A stretch of DNA of 64,000 nt, from assembly GCA_030867875.1 (NCBI GenBank), contig JAOWCC010000936.1, positions 13,958,095-14,022,094 of the forward strand, written 5' to 3'. Origin of the DNA: Actinernus sp. WN-2022. Lineage: Eukaryota; Cnidaria; Anthozoa; Actiniaria; Actinernidae. Both the position numbers and the translations under genes were made by a program. The stretch's first letter is position 1. Every line of letters starts with the position of its first letter. This document shows positions 31,920 to 43,979 of the stretch, one piece after another. The notes under the pieces are model-generated. The model was not told the DNA's origin, ran no database searches, and worked only from the letters and a program-made list of their open reading frames with translations.

Positions 31920-32255
31920 GAACTTTATTTTAACAGGGTGGCCCATTCAGCAACGTAGCTGGTGTCCAAAGCGGCCCTGTATCAATAAAATCTATCTGAA
32001 ATCTACATATAATACAAATATCCTAAAACTATGTACAATGTGAATATCCTAAAAACTACAATTTTATCTATAACATATACATATATAACACAAATACAAT
32101 ATCATAATTAAGTACTAAAGAAAGTGGGCTTTAACAGAACTTTTGAAAGAAGAAAGTGATTCAGTATGTTTAATATTAACAGGAAGTGAGTTAAAAAGTA
32201 TTGATCCAGAAAATCTAAACCTACTTTTGAGGAACATTCGATAAAAAAACTGAGA
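31920..32255 (-). mobile_element. LINE 3' end
   Basis: On the minus strand a short frame reads RMFLKSRFRFSGSILFNSLP, NIKHTESLSSFKSSVKAHFL and stop. This is the usual C-terminus of CR1/L2-type LINE polyproteins. It is followed by a 3' UTR ending near 31920. It lies just outside the right end of the Polinton-like element. Confidence 0.65.
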
Positions 32256-32370
32256 CGTTTATACTTATTTTTTTGTAATATAGCCTCATTTTCATGAAAT
32301 CCCAGGCTTTAATTACCTTGAGTTAGTAATATGTTATAAATAAACAAAACAATAATTGTGAGACTCCTAC

Positions 32371-32684
32371 CTTATCGGTGCTATCTTCTCTGTAGGTATT
32401 CCAGCTGCTACCATCTTGTGATAACGATATTTTGTAGGTTATCGTCCATTCACGTTCTGTCGGATGTCCTTGTGTCGCTATGCCACTCAGTAGATAAATT
32501 GACCCCAAGTCCATTTCCAGGTAATCACTGGTACCAGTGTTTGTCTGCGCTGCCCAAGCAGTAATAGAGTTATACAGTCTACCGTTGTCGGCGCTGTAAT
32601 AATTTCCGTATTTCGTCGACGATTTGAAGTGGCTGTCCTTTATATTACTACCCCAGCGTATTCCAACTGGTTGTGTTCTGCAAG
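32371..32684 (-). CDS. discoidin domain, first-half exon
   Basis: A 314-bp exon (phase 1 to 0) between acceptor CATTAG and donor GTAGGA. It encodes CRTQPVGIRWG, a NGRLYNSITAWAAQT segment, DYLEMDLGSIYLLSGIATQG and SQDGSSWNTY. Its partner is 20329-20470. The acceptor is duplicated 51 bp upstream (32736-32737): the sequence between is open and in frame, so use of the upstream site would add 17 residues including an extra Cys. Confidence 0.85.
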
Positions 32685-32745
32685 CTAATGAGAGTAGGAT
32701 ATTCAAGAACATGGAAACTGGTTGTGGTCTGCAAGCTAATACACG
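32685..32745. repeat. extra copy of 51-bp acceptor-derived unit
   Basis: Repeats the first bases of the neighbouring discoidin exon and its splice acceptor (TCTGCAAGCTAAT on the plus strand) at a spacing of exactly 51 bp. It is the same unit as the array at 34046-34270. Confidence 0.85.
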
Positions 32746-32849
32746 ACTTTCATAAATGTGATTTCACGTTTCGGAAGTTCTCCACATGTATAGAGAACAT
32801 GAACATTTCCATGTGAAAGAGCATGTCGACATTAGTGATAACTGATACC

Positions 32850-33716
32850 ACATACCCGTTACTTTTAGATACTTATTCCTTGTATGTAAGCGAAAATGAG
32901 TGTTTAAACATTGGAAAGGTGCAGTCAAAGGTTTTCTATGAGAAGTTAATTTCAAAAATATCGAATAAATCAACAGCCTCAAAAAAGTGTGGAAGTATTT
33001 TTAATTTTGACAGTTCCAAACTTAAATGGGACCAAATATACACCCTTCCCTTTAGAATAACTCTAGACAGTAAGCTAAGAGAATTCCTTTACAAAATCCT
33101 CAATAGGATGTAATGATATGCTTTGTAAATTCAAAATCGTTAATTCTCCCTTATGCTATCTATGTGAATTGGAAATGGAATCCTCGAACATTTTATATTT
33201 TACCGACCTAAGGTGAAACGGTTTTGGGAAGACGTGCAGTGTATGCTGAGAAAACAAATGAACATAAATTTGACGTTTGGCGTTAAAGAAATCTTATTTG
33301 GAATTACCAACCTAGAGGAAAACGAAATTCTAGTAAAATATATAGTATTAGAGAGCAAATATCTGTTATGCCTTGGTAAACTTAAAAAATGTTCCTTTAT
33401 GAATAAGTGGTCTATTGTTCAGAATGACAAGAATATGTCAGATAGAACTTTATACAGCGAGAGAGGAAAAACATTGAACTTATCATTATGAAAAGTGGGG
33501 CCCCTAATGCCCCTCCTTGTAATTGGATGACTCCTCGGTTGATAAACCACTCATCACCAAAAAGTTTTTTTTTTCCTTTACTAAACTGTTTGCATGTAAC
33601 AACCTGTTTTTTCATTCTTTCTTAAATTCTATTCTGTAAATTTATTTATTTTTCCTTCATAAGTATGTATGTGTATTTGTGTAAAAATAGAAAAATTAAA
33701 AAATAAATTAAAAAAG
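32850..33716 (+). mobile_element. L1-like LINE 3' fragment
   Basis: Frames on the plus strand show the zinc-finger tail of L1/Tx1-type polyproteins: a KLKWDQIYTLPFRITLDSKL segment, REFLYKILNRM, a CYLCELEMES finger start, then (after a frame change) VKRFWEDVQCML and ILFGITN...ESKYLLC. An A-rich tail lies near 33686-33716. Imperfect ~85-bp direct repeats flank it (32759-32843 and 33718-33802, both with GTTTCGG and CATGTCGACATTAGTG or a near match). Confidence 0.65.
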
Positions 33717-34045
33717 GTGATTTCCCGTTTCGGTAGTTTATCCTCATGTATAGAAAACATGAACATTGCCATGTGAACGAGTATGTCGACATTAGTGAAC
33801 TTGCGAAAGTTGAGTGATGTAGCTTAAAAAGCAATGAAGTTACAGCCATGTGAAAAACAATGGAGGCCTTTCTAGCCTCGCTTTCATGCTTGTTTCTGCA
33901 TTAAAAATGCTCAAAGCTCAACAACAATTCTCTACATTGCTCTAAAACTCAAAAGATCTTTCATGTGGTAGCATTGGTTTCCTCTACAGATTAAACGTCC
34001 AGATTATGTAAATTAGGAGGCGGTCATTATGAAAGTCGTGTATGA

Positions 34046-34270
34046 GAGTAAGATATTCAAGAAGATGGACACTGGTTGTGTTCTGGAATCTAATGAGAGT
34101 AAGATATCCAAGAACATGGAACCTGGTTGTGTTCTGCAAGCTAATGAGAGTAAGATATCCAAGAACATGGAAAATGATTATGTTCTGCAAGCTAATGAGA
34201 GTAAGATATCCAAGAACATGGAAACTGGTTGTGTTCTGCAAGCTAACGAGAGTAAGATATTCAAGCAGCC
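34046..34270. repeat. 51-bp minisatellite derived from an exon boundary
   Basis: About 4.4 tandem copies of a 51-bp unit (starts 34046, 34097, 34148, 34199, 34250). Each contains TGGTTGTGTTCTGCAAGCTA, the reverse complement of the acceptor plus the first codons of the discoidin exon at 32371-32684. Because 51 is a multiple of three, the array stays open in several frames. Confidence 0.9.
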
Positions 34271-34558
34271 CTCGAATTAATAACATATACGTTTGGCTGT
34301 ACGTAATACCACGTCCTTGGTTTCAAATTGGCTATTACAAAGGGAATTATTCATATTGCGTAGAATATTCATCTCATAGCGGCAAAATACAGGAAATACT
34401 CACTCCTTCGGGTTAGGGTAGAGGATAGCAACACATATATAAGGGTAGGTAGATACATTCAAGAATATATACAAGTGGAATGAATCCGCCAGTGTTGGTC
34501 TCCTCTTTAAGCTATTATGCTTATATTTTAAAATTCACACAAGCATGTTTGTTCCCTT

Positions 34559-35215
34559 CTAGCAGAGGTCTCTCTCTGTCTTGGTAAAATGGAAACGAGA
34601 GGAGAGAGACCTCTGCCGACATCCGACGCTTTCTTTGATCAACCGCCGTCCACAATCATGGACGAGTCAAACCAGTTTCGAAAACAGGTTTTACCGGAAA
34701 AAAGAGATGTACGCATACTCCAAGTTGCATCTCGATGGTCTAATATTGAGTCCACTGTGTTATTAGTTTTAGCTCATCGTTTGCATACTAATGACCATGG
34801 GACTGCTTTCCTCTCATTGGTCAAACTTCTCAAGCGTGACAAATACAGGAGAAAAGTGCACGGGGTTTGCGAATGACTCGAAAATCAAACATTTTAGAAC
34901 GACAAAATCCCAAAATACTGACAATACTGTCGAAATCATTTGTCTCTGTACCAAATTAAATTGTATAATTTTATAAATTGATGTTCTGAGAGTACCAAAT
35001 TTTCAACAAAGTACCGAAGACTTTCAAATAGCCTTCGCGCGCGCGAAAACTGATTGACAGTGCAAGAACAGGCGTTAGTTCACGTGGGATACACGCCACT
35101 TGTTGCCAATGAAACTTCACGCATGCGCGAAAGAGAAAGAGAAAGAGTCGGATGTCGGCAGAGGTCTCTATCCTCTCGTTTCCATTTTGCCAAGACAGAG
35201 AGAGACCTCTGCTAG
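34559..35215. mobile_element. 657-bp non-autonomous DNA transposon
   Basis: Inverted ends of about 80 bp (CTAGCAGAGGTCTC left, GAGACCTCTGCTAG right; both arms also contain ATGGAAACGAGAGGA or its complement). A TA flank is compatible with the inner boundary GCAGAGG. The open frame within is a by-product and no transposase is visible. Confidence 0.8.
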
Positions 35216-35423
35216 CAGGAAAGTATGTTTGAAGATTTTTGTTCTACTCTTTACGGTCTTTCGAGAAACATGCGTTTACATTTTCCAGTAACACCAAAAT
35301 CTATTATTATTATTATTATTATTTATGCAGGGGAAATTACAGACCAAATAGTGCCGGCCAGTGACAGCATTTACGTGTAACGGAAGTAGCTCTGCTAACG
35401 CGATTAATATATTTACAGATATT

Positions 35424-35586
35424 CACAGATTTTCCGTGTTTGCACAGGCCCATGAAAACAGAGGTATGTTTGGGAGAATTCGAGTGCAGAACAAACACGA
35501 GACCGCAGGTCCAGTGTTTGTACCTGCTCGATAATTCTCCCAAACTTACCGAGGTTTGCATGAGCCTGTGCAAACATGGAAAATCT
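35424..35586. repeat. palindromic repeat
   Basis: Inverted arms with TTTGCACAGGC/GCCTGTGCAAA and TTTGGGAGAATT/AATTCTCCCAAA. A small fold-back element of about 160 bp. Confidence 0.75.
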
Positions 35587-36153
35587 GGTTTATTTTATAA
35601 AATAATTATTTTGATAAAAGAAGAACAGGTTAATGAAAACATGGCTATCAGCCAATCAGAACGCACGTACTATCTAAATTATTTTTTGAAATAAAATAAA
35701 ATACGTACTTCGTTATTTCAAATAAAGAAAATTCCGTGCTTGAAGATTCCGTGGATGCCAAGAGGAAACGTTACTTCAAAAACTCATTAATAATTCATAA
35801 GGTAAAAAGATAAAAAGAAATAAAGAAATGTTTAATGAGTGTTTCTAAATCTGATATAGATACGGCCATCATTTACATAAAAATTTGCTTCGATTTTCTC
35901 GGCCGAAACAACTGACATCGACGTTTTTGAAGCCGTTCCAAAAACTCCCAGCAGTGGTTTATCAGATCTAGAAACACTCGGGCTGCTGCTCGTTTTTGAA
36001 ACAGTGCATACACACCGCACACTCGCACACACATGAAATGGGCCATTGCTCGATATACGATACATGCATCCTATAAATGATGAGAAGCGGTTTTGGTTTG
36101 AAAGTTGGTCAAAGAATAAAACCAGTATTGATTATTAAGTAAATCACACTTAC

Positions 36154-36298
36154 CTGATGATGTGGTTCCATACAACTCAATTCGTAAGCAGGACGTTGAA
36201 TGATGGCTTGTAGAAATAAAACGAACATATTTCACTTCCAGGACCTCATTAAGTACATGTTTCACTACTGATGACCTGTCGAAGTTTCCAGCAAAATC
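36154..36298 (-). CDS. discoidin domain, second-half exon
   Basis: A 145-bp exon (phase 0 to 1) between acceptor GTTAG and donor GTAAGT. It encodes FAGNFDRSSVVKHVL, KYVRFIST and SCLRIELYG. It completes the domain begun at 37882-38198. Confidence 0.85.
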
Positions 36299-36552
36299 CT
36301 AACAATGGTAAATAGACTATCATATAACAATAATACAACATTAAACCATACATTCAGGGTAACCTGAAGTAGAATCATTAACGTATACAGGCTCAGCAGA
36401 ACCAATGAGCATTAAAAGGGGGCTGACCAACGAGGACTGAAGACCCGAGATTGTAGGGGGTCATGTAGAGATTTCACTCTCAAAAACGTCATTTCCTACG
36501 CTTTTGAGACTGAAGATCGGCCTGGATATTAACGATTTTTAATTTAATTCCA

Positions 36553-37573
36553 TTTAGTATAATTTCATCAGTGAATATAGAATATATCTCTGTGCTCCGA
36601 TTGGTCGATAATTACGTCATACGTCGCTATATTCACCTGCAGAGCGCCTGGAGGTGAATATAACATACAAGGCATTTACCAAAATGGCCGCTCGCATATT
36701 TACCGATGTTTCTCATGCAGAAGAAATAAATAATATGAAAGAAAAAGCTTTTCCAAAACCCACCAAAGAAGCAACTATATAAGTATGGCTAAACTTTTTT
36801 TAAATCCATTTTTAAATCCATTCACAAACAAAGTTTACTTACGAGTTTCGGGTTGAGTTTATTCGGTCCTCGTGAATCTCAAACTTTCACAAGGAAATAA
36901 CGTCTACTTAGAGCAATAAATGACAGAACGAGACCTTACGGTTCGTCTCAGAAAGTGTGTACTTACTTGAGTTATTTTCCTCGTGGTTCTTGATAGAAAA
37001 ACAACAAGTTCTAGTTTCATTCAAGGAGCCGGTTGCTGTTATGCTCTTCTATCGCCGCTCTCCGTGTGTTTTCAGCAAGCTTTATCTCATACCGAAATCA
37101 TTTGTCTCTTAATTTACCATTGTCTTTGATTCTGTGATGGCTATAATCCACAAAATATCATTACCAGCAAATTTGTCCTTTGAAGTGAACTTATGAAATT
37201 AAAGCGGTTCCTTTCGATAAATTTTCACTCGCTGTGGCAGATTTTAAGTTTTGCCCATTTTCGCTGTATTCCTCTCTTTGTACACTGTACGAGGTCTCAA
37301 AAGTGAAGACTGCTGCTTCAACGTGAATTATGGAGTGCATTTGGACTGTTTTTTCATTATTTCTCTCATTTTAGAAAATCCATTATTGTAGTCCCTGCAA
37401 GTCCCGTGTTGATTCGGTTGGTGCAATGAACCGTAGCGGCACGTGATTATTCAAATGTGTATCACAAAACTATCCTCTCACGCGCGCTTGTAAAACTTAT
37501 AAAAGGGTCGGAAGTGAGACTATTGTTGTCTAGTTTTATTTTTTCTGATATTCACTGATGAAATTATACTAAA
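36553..37573. mobile_element. 1-kb element with 26-bp inverted ends
   Basis: Inverted ends TTAGTATAATTTCATCAGTG (36554) and CACTGATGAAATTATACTAA (37553). At 36685-36779 a short frame (MAARIFTDVSHAEEI, then KAFPKPTKEAT and stop) resembles the N-terminus of DUF3504/QRICH1-type (Crypton-derived) proteins. The coding part is otherwise absent. It lies in the intron of one discoidin domain. Confidence 0.6.
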
Positions 37574-37881
37574 ACAATAATTCACTTCAGTCTCATGGAC
37601 TATTGTTGAATATTTACCTCGACTTTTCAATTGGGTGAATGTCGAAAAGTAATTAGGTGAATACTTTCGATTATGATTGCTTAGTTATCCATGATTGCAT
37701 TTAATTTTCCTCCAGTTCGTGATTGGTTCATTGGCTTTTTACTTGCTCGTGATTGGTTCATTGGGTTTTTACTTGCTCCTGTGATTGCGTCGGGTTTTGG
37801 TTTTACGACACTCAATCGAAAACCACTCTATGTTAATTAACATTGTAAATTTGTATTCCTTAAGGTTGTACGTAAGCCAAC

Positions 37882-38198
37882 CTTATTCTGTCCTTTTTCA
37901 CTATAGGTCGTCCATGACAACCCATTCGTTGATCCCCGTATCTGATATGTCTCAACCCATTGGTCTGCCATCGAGTTTCCCTGTGTAGCCACAGCACATA
38001 TAACGTGAGGTGTTGCCAATTCGATCTGTAGATATGGAATAGAGTCACTTGTAGAGGCGCACCACGATGACCCTCCAGTGTAATGTAGTCTGGCGTACCT
38101 GGCGGCTGTGATGCTACCGTTATACAAGGACGAAGCCGTCATCTGGGAGTCAAATACCAAACCTCGCTCGAGACCCAAGGGCAGGTTATCACAGCTCA
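37882..38198 (-). CDS. discoidin domain, first-half exon
   Basis: A 317-bp exon (phase 1 to 0) with acceptor TATCAG and a weak donor GTTGGC. It encodes CDNLPLGLERG, a GGSSWCASTSDS segment, YLQIELATPHVICAVATQG and GLSWTTYSEKGQNK. Its partner is 36154-36298. Confidence 0.85.
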
Positions 38199-39531
38199 CT
38201 GATAAGATTTGTAATAACAAAACATTGTAACATGTATTATTAGTTATAGAACCATTCTCGATTGAGTTTCTAAATTAATAAGTCTTGTCTGGTTTGGTCT
38301 ACCTGAATAGCTTAGTAACTTAATCGAGTCTATACAGAAGAAAGCTCTTGGTGTAATTTTCTATGATCTTTTATAAATAGTGCAACTAGTTAATGTCTTA
38401 TAGTCGCAATTTATTTTTATTATTAACCTTTGTATAGAACGTAATTTTTATTAGCATATTTTATAACTAACTTATATTTTATTGTAATAGTACTAGATTA
38501 GCTAACCGTAGTGCTTATTTGTGTTAGAATATTACGCTGTATATCAGCTTGGCTGTAATCTTCGGACTTTTCATTCTTATCGTTTATCTTTTGGCTGCAG
38601 AGGTCCACACTCTTATCCAGCGTGTTTTTTTTGCAGAATTTTTGTTCACGGTATTTGTTTATATATTTTCCATTGAAGAGGCCTTGAATAATGCTTCTGA
38701 GAGGGCCCAAATTAAACGAGGATACGCAAATAACGAGGCCTTCTTCTTCAATGCTAGTAACTGTGAAAAATAAGACTTTTTTTATAAAACCAGTTGGAAG
38801 AACTGGAATCGAATTTCCCCTTTGCATGAGCCGTCGAAGTGCAGACTTTTGCTCATCCCGTAAAAGACGACTAAATCCTCGCTCGGATAGGGAATTGAGC
38901 GCCCGATACTTCCTTGAATATTCTTCGGCATTTTTACATTTTTAGCTCAAGAGGAGTTGATTGTAGTCTTACACGCGTCAACATGTGATTGATGGGATGT
39001 CAATCAAAGAACTCGAACCGCGCCAATCAGAAACACCGTTCGTGGACGAACGGGGTTTTCAGAATAACAGGGTATGTCCGCAAGCGTTTCCTTTTTCTCT
39101 CCTCCCCTCCCTTAATTTTTTGCGCTTGCCCTATTCCCGCGCGGCCAAAAAAAAACACAGAAACGCTTGCTACGCAGGCTAAACATTTTATACTATAAGA
39201 AGGGTAAATAAATGGATATTATTATTAAGTGATTGCTTTGGTTTTCCGTTTGCTGAGAAAAATGATTCGTAATTATTAGCCAATCAAATTCTAAACTAAG
39301 ACGAAACATTGTTTGGCCGTCATGCAATCAATTTTCGCTCTAGTGGGAGTTATCCACGATTGCGTTTATATACCTTTTCTCCTAATTGGTTCAGGTAAAA
39401 GCAATCATGAATTACTCAGTTTGTGATTGCCTCATTGTGTTTTTACTTGTTCCTAATTGACTCATTCAATTTTTACTTGCTCCCATGATTGGTACTGTAA
39501 CTACTTTGGTTTTGATTTTATGTCACTCAAA

Positions 39532-39815
39532 CCATAGTTAGTAGAGTGGAATGGTTATGAAACCCGGCAAACTTCAAAGGGGCTAACAAACGCGCTGCGA
39601 TTTATGTTGGAAGGGGGAAAGACAAAAGATTGTGCAGGGTCATAGTTCATTAGCGTCCCCTGAACGACTGAACTCACACGTTTCTATTGGCTGATTGATT
39701 AACACATTGGAATTTCTATTGTGTTTTGTGCAGGGTCACGGTTGAAAAAAGCTAACAAAGACATATAACAAAGAAGGTCGCTGGGTTTCATAACCATTCC
39801 ACTCTATTAACTATG
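39532..39815. mobile_element. 284-bp MITE
   Basis: Imperfect ~33-bp inverted ends containing AGAGTGGAATGGTTATGAAA and TTTCATAACCATTCCACTCT. Non-coding. Confidence 0.8.
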
Positions 39816-39890
39816 CTCAAACAGAAACCGATCTAACAGGGAAAGGAAATATCGTGTTGAAGCTTTTAAAAGGTAACCATCTTAACTTAC

Positions 39891-40029
39891 CTGTACAGCC
39901 AAATAATTCCATCCTAAGACATATTCCTGAGTTCCACTTGTGTGGTATAATACGTATGTACCGTCCATTTATTGGATAACGAAACCAGTTTACCGCTATG
40001 CTCGACTTGTTCCTGTTACCAGAAAACAC
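39891..40029 (-). CDS. discoidin domain, second-half exon
   Basis: A 139-bp exon (phase 0 to 1), acceptor CTTCAG, donor GTAAGT. It encodes VFSGNRNKSSIAVNWF, RYIRIIPHKWNSGICLRMEL and FGC. It closes the domain begun at 40095-40399 after an intron of only 65 bp, the shortest in the gene here. Confidence 0.85.
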
Positions 40030-40094
40030 CTGAAGAGTACGATGTTAGTTGATGCTGATATCAAAAATACCAATTGAAATACCAAAACAATTAC

Positions 40095-40399
40095 CTTTTC
40101 CAAAGTCTGTCCAGCAGTGTACTTATGCCAGCTGTTACCGTCGGAACTGTACAACACCACATAGTTCTTAACCCACTTATTATCATTAGGATCTCCCTGT
40201 GTAGCGATTCCTGTTACTGTCTTCATCTGTCCAAGATCAACCTGTATGTACTCAGTGTTAGATGTTGTGGAGCTGCACCACGACGAGCTGCCATACAGAC
40301 GACCATGAGTTGCTTTGTGGTTATTATCGAGATAAGATGATGTCAATATTTGGGAGTCTTCGGTGCCTTTATTCTCCATTCCAAACGGTTGTTTACACG
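40095..40399 (-). CDS. discoidin domain, first-half exon
   Basis: A 305-bp exon (phase 1 to 0), acceptor AATCAG, donor GTAATT. It encodes CKQPFGMENKG, HGRLYGSSSWC, EYIQVDLGQMKTVTGIATQG and SSDGNSWHKY. Its partner is 39891-40029. Confidence 0.85.
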
Positions 40400-41249
40400 C
40401 TGATTAAGATGGAAAAGAAAAAGATGCTGAATTGATAATACGATACTCGCGCCTAATAAGTACTCTATTGTCATTTGATTAAGAAGATAAAACAAATTTG
40501 GTTCGGTATATAGAAAATGCTTAAGGACACGAGAACGCATTGCCCCCGTAATAAGATGTGGGAATTATGTTGACAAAAATATAGCTATTATAATGTTTAA
40601 AAATATTGCCTTAATATAAATGTTATTTATGTTAGAGAACAGAGGCGACGGTTGGTGTAGCAGAAATTAACGTTCTGTTTCTGTGAATTATTTTCGTCCC
40701 TTTCCACTCCAATCAACCACTAAACAAAGTACCCATAACCTCTACATTGATCATATTTTATACAACCTATTATTATTTTGAGAAGTTATGCGAAGAAAAA
40801 TATGATATGATAAATACTTAACTTTCTATGATTTATCGACGCTTCGAAAAATTGCTTCCGAACTCGTCGTACCTCTCCCACGATCGAGCAAAAGAGGAGA
40901 ATGGGTCTAGTTACACAATGACGTGACCCAAGGAATTCAGGAGCAAGCATTGATTTCCCAAATTTCGACTGTTGTGAAGTGTATGCTAGAAAATTCTAAG
41001 AGTTCCTGGTCACCTTCTACAAGCAAATGTGCGTTTACTCCCTCCAAATCTCAAACAGCTGAGTTCCTGGTATGATGTCACTCGACCCAGTTTCCGCCGT
41101 TTTTTAACGAGGTCGAAATTAAATATTGGGATTTTTGAAAAACATTTTCTTTCTACTGAATTTACCTTAGGATACCAAAAACGTTAAACTGCTCACCACA
41201 TGATTCCATTTAATTGTATCTGAATGATGTTATTAATTCTAAAACTCAC

Positions 41250-41391
41250 CCTCTTGGACTCCATAAATCTCAACACGAATCACTTTGCGAGTATTGTAGG
41301 TAGTTGGATGGAAGCGTATGAACTTCGCTGAAGCTGCTTTAGGAAGTGAATTCTTTACGAGTGTGTTCCTGTCTGTATTTCCTACAAATAA
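41250..41391 (-). CDS. discoidin domain, second-half exon
   Basis: A 142-bp exon (phase 0 to 1), acceptor CTTTAG, donor GTGAGT. It encodes LFVGNTDRNTLVKNSL, KFIRFHP and KVIRVEIYG. Its partner is 41723-42030. Confidence 0.85.
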
Positions 41392-41722
41392 CTAAAGAAA
41401 GGAAAATGAATCAGAATATGTTATGTGCTTTTTATCCTGATAAACATCTAGACACGGCTTCTAAATATGTAAGATAAACTAATTTCGAATGGATTAGGTT
41501 ACAAAAAACGAGTAAGTATAAGTAACTTCTTTTCGTGCTGTCGATTAGCTCTGAACCATTATTAGACAATAAAAATGAAACTATCCACAAGACAAAATCT
41601 CCTCCGAAACCTTATTTCTAATTAAAGCAAACATGAGGTTAATCTGTTGAACAAGGGTATATATGTAATGCTTTCATAATATTCCAGGCTACGTATTGGG
41701 ACGACCAATATATCTACTTCAC

Positions 41723-42030
41723 CTGTATTACTCCATTCACTTTATACGCAGTCCACACAACATTATCAATGGATAACGATATTTCAAAAGCTGTCGCCCA
41801 TTGATTAGCATTGCCGTCTCCCTTGGTTCCAACAGCACATATTGTGTATATAGTCCCAAGGTCAACTTGTAGATAATCAGACTGGTCGTTAGTCCTTGGG
41901 GCCCAACCTGTGGTATCCCCAAGCCTTGCCCTATATGATCTGTAGTTTGTATTGAATGTACTTGTACTAGTAAATCGATAGTCCAAAATCGTGTTCCTAC
42001 TCGCGAGACCAATTGGAAGATCTGCACATT
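41723..42030 (-). CDS. discoidin domain, first-half exon
   Basis: A 308-bp exon (phase 1 to 0), acceptor TTGTAG, donor GTGAAG. It encodes CADLPIGLASR, a TTGWAPRTNDQSDYLQVDLG segment, ICAVGTKGDGNANQW and DNVVWTAYK. Its partner is 41250-41391. Confidence 0.85.
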
Positions 42031-42079
42031 CTACAACAAAAGGTACGATGTGTTTAGAGCAGATTTGATATGAGTTGGA

Positions 42080-43625
42080 CAAACTAGGGCACTGACTACA
42101 GCACGGTTACTGTACGGCATGCGTGATATTGAAATGACTTACAGCAGATTTCATATGATTGAGACAAACTACGGCAACGACTACGGCACGATGTGGGCAC
42201 AAACGACCATAAAAACGGCATCAGTTCTATATTTTAAAAAGTTTTCAATGCAGACGATTGATTAAATTTTGGTAGAAGGATGTAGAATCGCAAAAGGAAT
42301 ATAACCTGATTTTTTAAGCTATGTTACTACCATCGTGACGTCACAATGACGTCATTTATCCATTTGTAATACGTTTCTTGCAACTGTTCATTATCTCTAA
42401 AAACGAAATGTCGTATATTGTTAAAATCTACTCGTGATGAGAATGAAGGAATCGAAAACCCGATGTCGATTGGTTAAGGAAATCAAAAGTTATGAAAGTT
42501 TGAATTTTGTCCTTTTTCCCGCCAAAAATTGGCGGGAAATAAACACCACAAAAGCATTTATAAAAACATTGCTTCATTCAATTTTTAGAGTTGTAAATAT
42601 TGTTGCATGACATTTTGTCCAATCATAAAACACGTTGGTGGCTAAAATCGTATGTTTTTTGAATTTTGATTTTTTGTCCATAACCGGCTTAAAATTGAAG
42701 TCATATTTTCGCCAACGTCATTATGACGTCATACTTTGTTATACATGCCCTTAGAAAAAAATCCTTTGAGTGATTTTCGAGTTTTAGTGATGAAATGCGC
42801 TAGTCTGGCACTCAAAACCCACATTATTTTATTTTCTTGATTTTTTAACAATAGGCAGCCTTATTTAGGTATGACACCTGACGTCACTAAATATGACGTC
42901 ATAGCAACAGTCATTCCTCTATAACTTTTGCTATAATAGTCGTAGAACGTTCAAATTTGCGCCAAAGGAATGTGTGTCATGAAGGCCATTTGATGGTGTA
43001 GTCTGTTTGTAACATCTATTAAAGGGGGAATTTTACCAAAAAAGGAGGCATCACTTATGACGTCACAACAACGTCATCATACTAACATAAAACACCTAAA
43101 ATATGTAGTTTCATTTTGTTAACGAGTCACCAACATTTCTTCAAATTGAGACTATAAGTAAAGAAATGGTTTTAATTTTAATTATTTGTCCACGCTCACT
43201 GATGCCGATTTTGACGTACTTTATGCCCGACGTGCTGTACGGCATGCCGTGATATTGAAATGCTTTACAGGGCTCGGTACTAACATTTAAGACTTGTTAC
43301 CACTGTGGAAAGGTAATCTTAGTAAATATAGAAAATATATTAAAAATATAGTTTCCAACTGAAAACAAACACTTTACTTTCCACATGAAAATTATACTTT
43401 CAACCGGTGACAGGGTAACTGTTAGTGTCGAGCCCTGGATTTAGAGCAGATTACGTATGAGTGGTACTAACTACGGCAATGACTACAGCACGGTTACTGT
43501 ACAGCATGCCAATTGTTTCCCTATTGTTTTTATCCTTGTAATCCAATCAAATTACAGAAATACAGTAAAGTAAGAAATACAGTAAAGACATGGTAAGGTT
43601 ATGGTAAGGCTATGGACTATGCTCT
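42080..43625. repeat. dispersed repeat with CGGCATGC and TGACGTCA motifs
   Basis: Similar segments at 42090-42210 and 43220-43510 (GCACGGTTACTGTAC, ATATTGAAATG) bracket an intron stretch containing several TGACGTCA palindromes or near-matches (about 42336-42350, 42720-42730, 42880-42900, 43058). It resembles part of 16420-16600. No coding capacity. Confidence 0.5.
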
Positions 43626-43831
43626 ATATGTATTCGGAAATGCAAATACATTAAACATTTCACCACATCCACCTACATATATTTACATAAGCAAACCGCA
43701 TGCTCACACGTATAAATACATGCGGTACAAATATAAAGGCTTTTCTTAGATTGACTTGATATTAAATTTCTGGCAACGTTAGTTTTAAAAGCAATTATGG
43801 TTAAAAGAAAGACAAAAATCAATAGAAATAC

Positions 43832-43979
43832 CTGGCTGTGCGACCTTTCCATAAAGATCGACTCGCATGCAAGTAGAACCATGGTAACTGATAGGTAGAA
43901 ATCTAACGAATCGCGCCACCGTTCGCTGATCAAGTTGGTGATTTCCCACTGTAGAACAGTCAGTATTACCTACAAATAG
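43832..43979 (-). CDS. discoidin domain, second-half exon
   Basis: A 148-bp exon (phase 0 to 1), acceptor TTATAG, donor GTATTT. It encodes LFVGNTDCSTVGNHQL, RFVRFLPISYHGSTCMRVDL and YG. An additional Cys after GNTD (GNTDCS) is not present in the sister exons. Its partner is 44610-44923. Confidence 0.85.

Noticed and set aside
34029..34416. Open frames encoding a 17-residue protein repeat
   Set aside because: They arise because the 51-bp minisatellite is a multiple of three. No independent evidence of coding.
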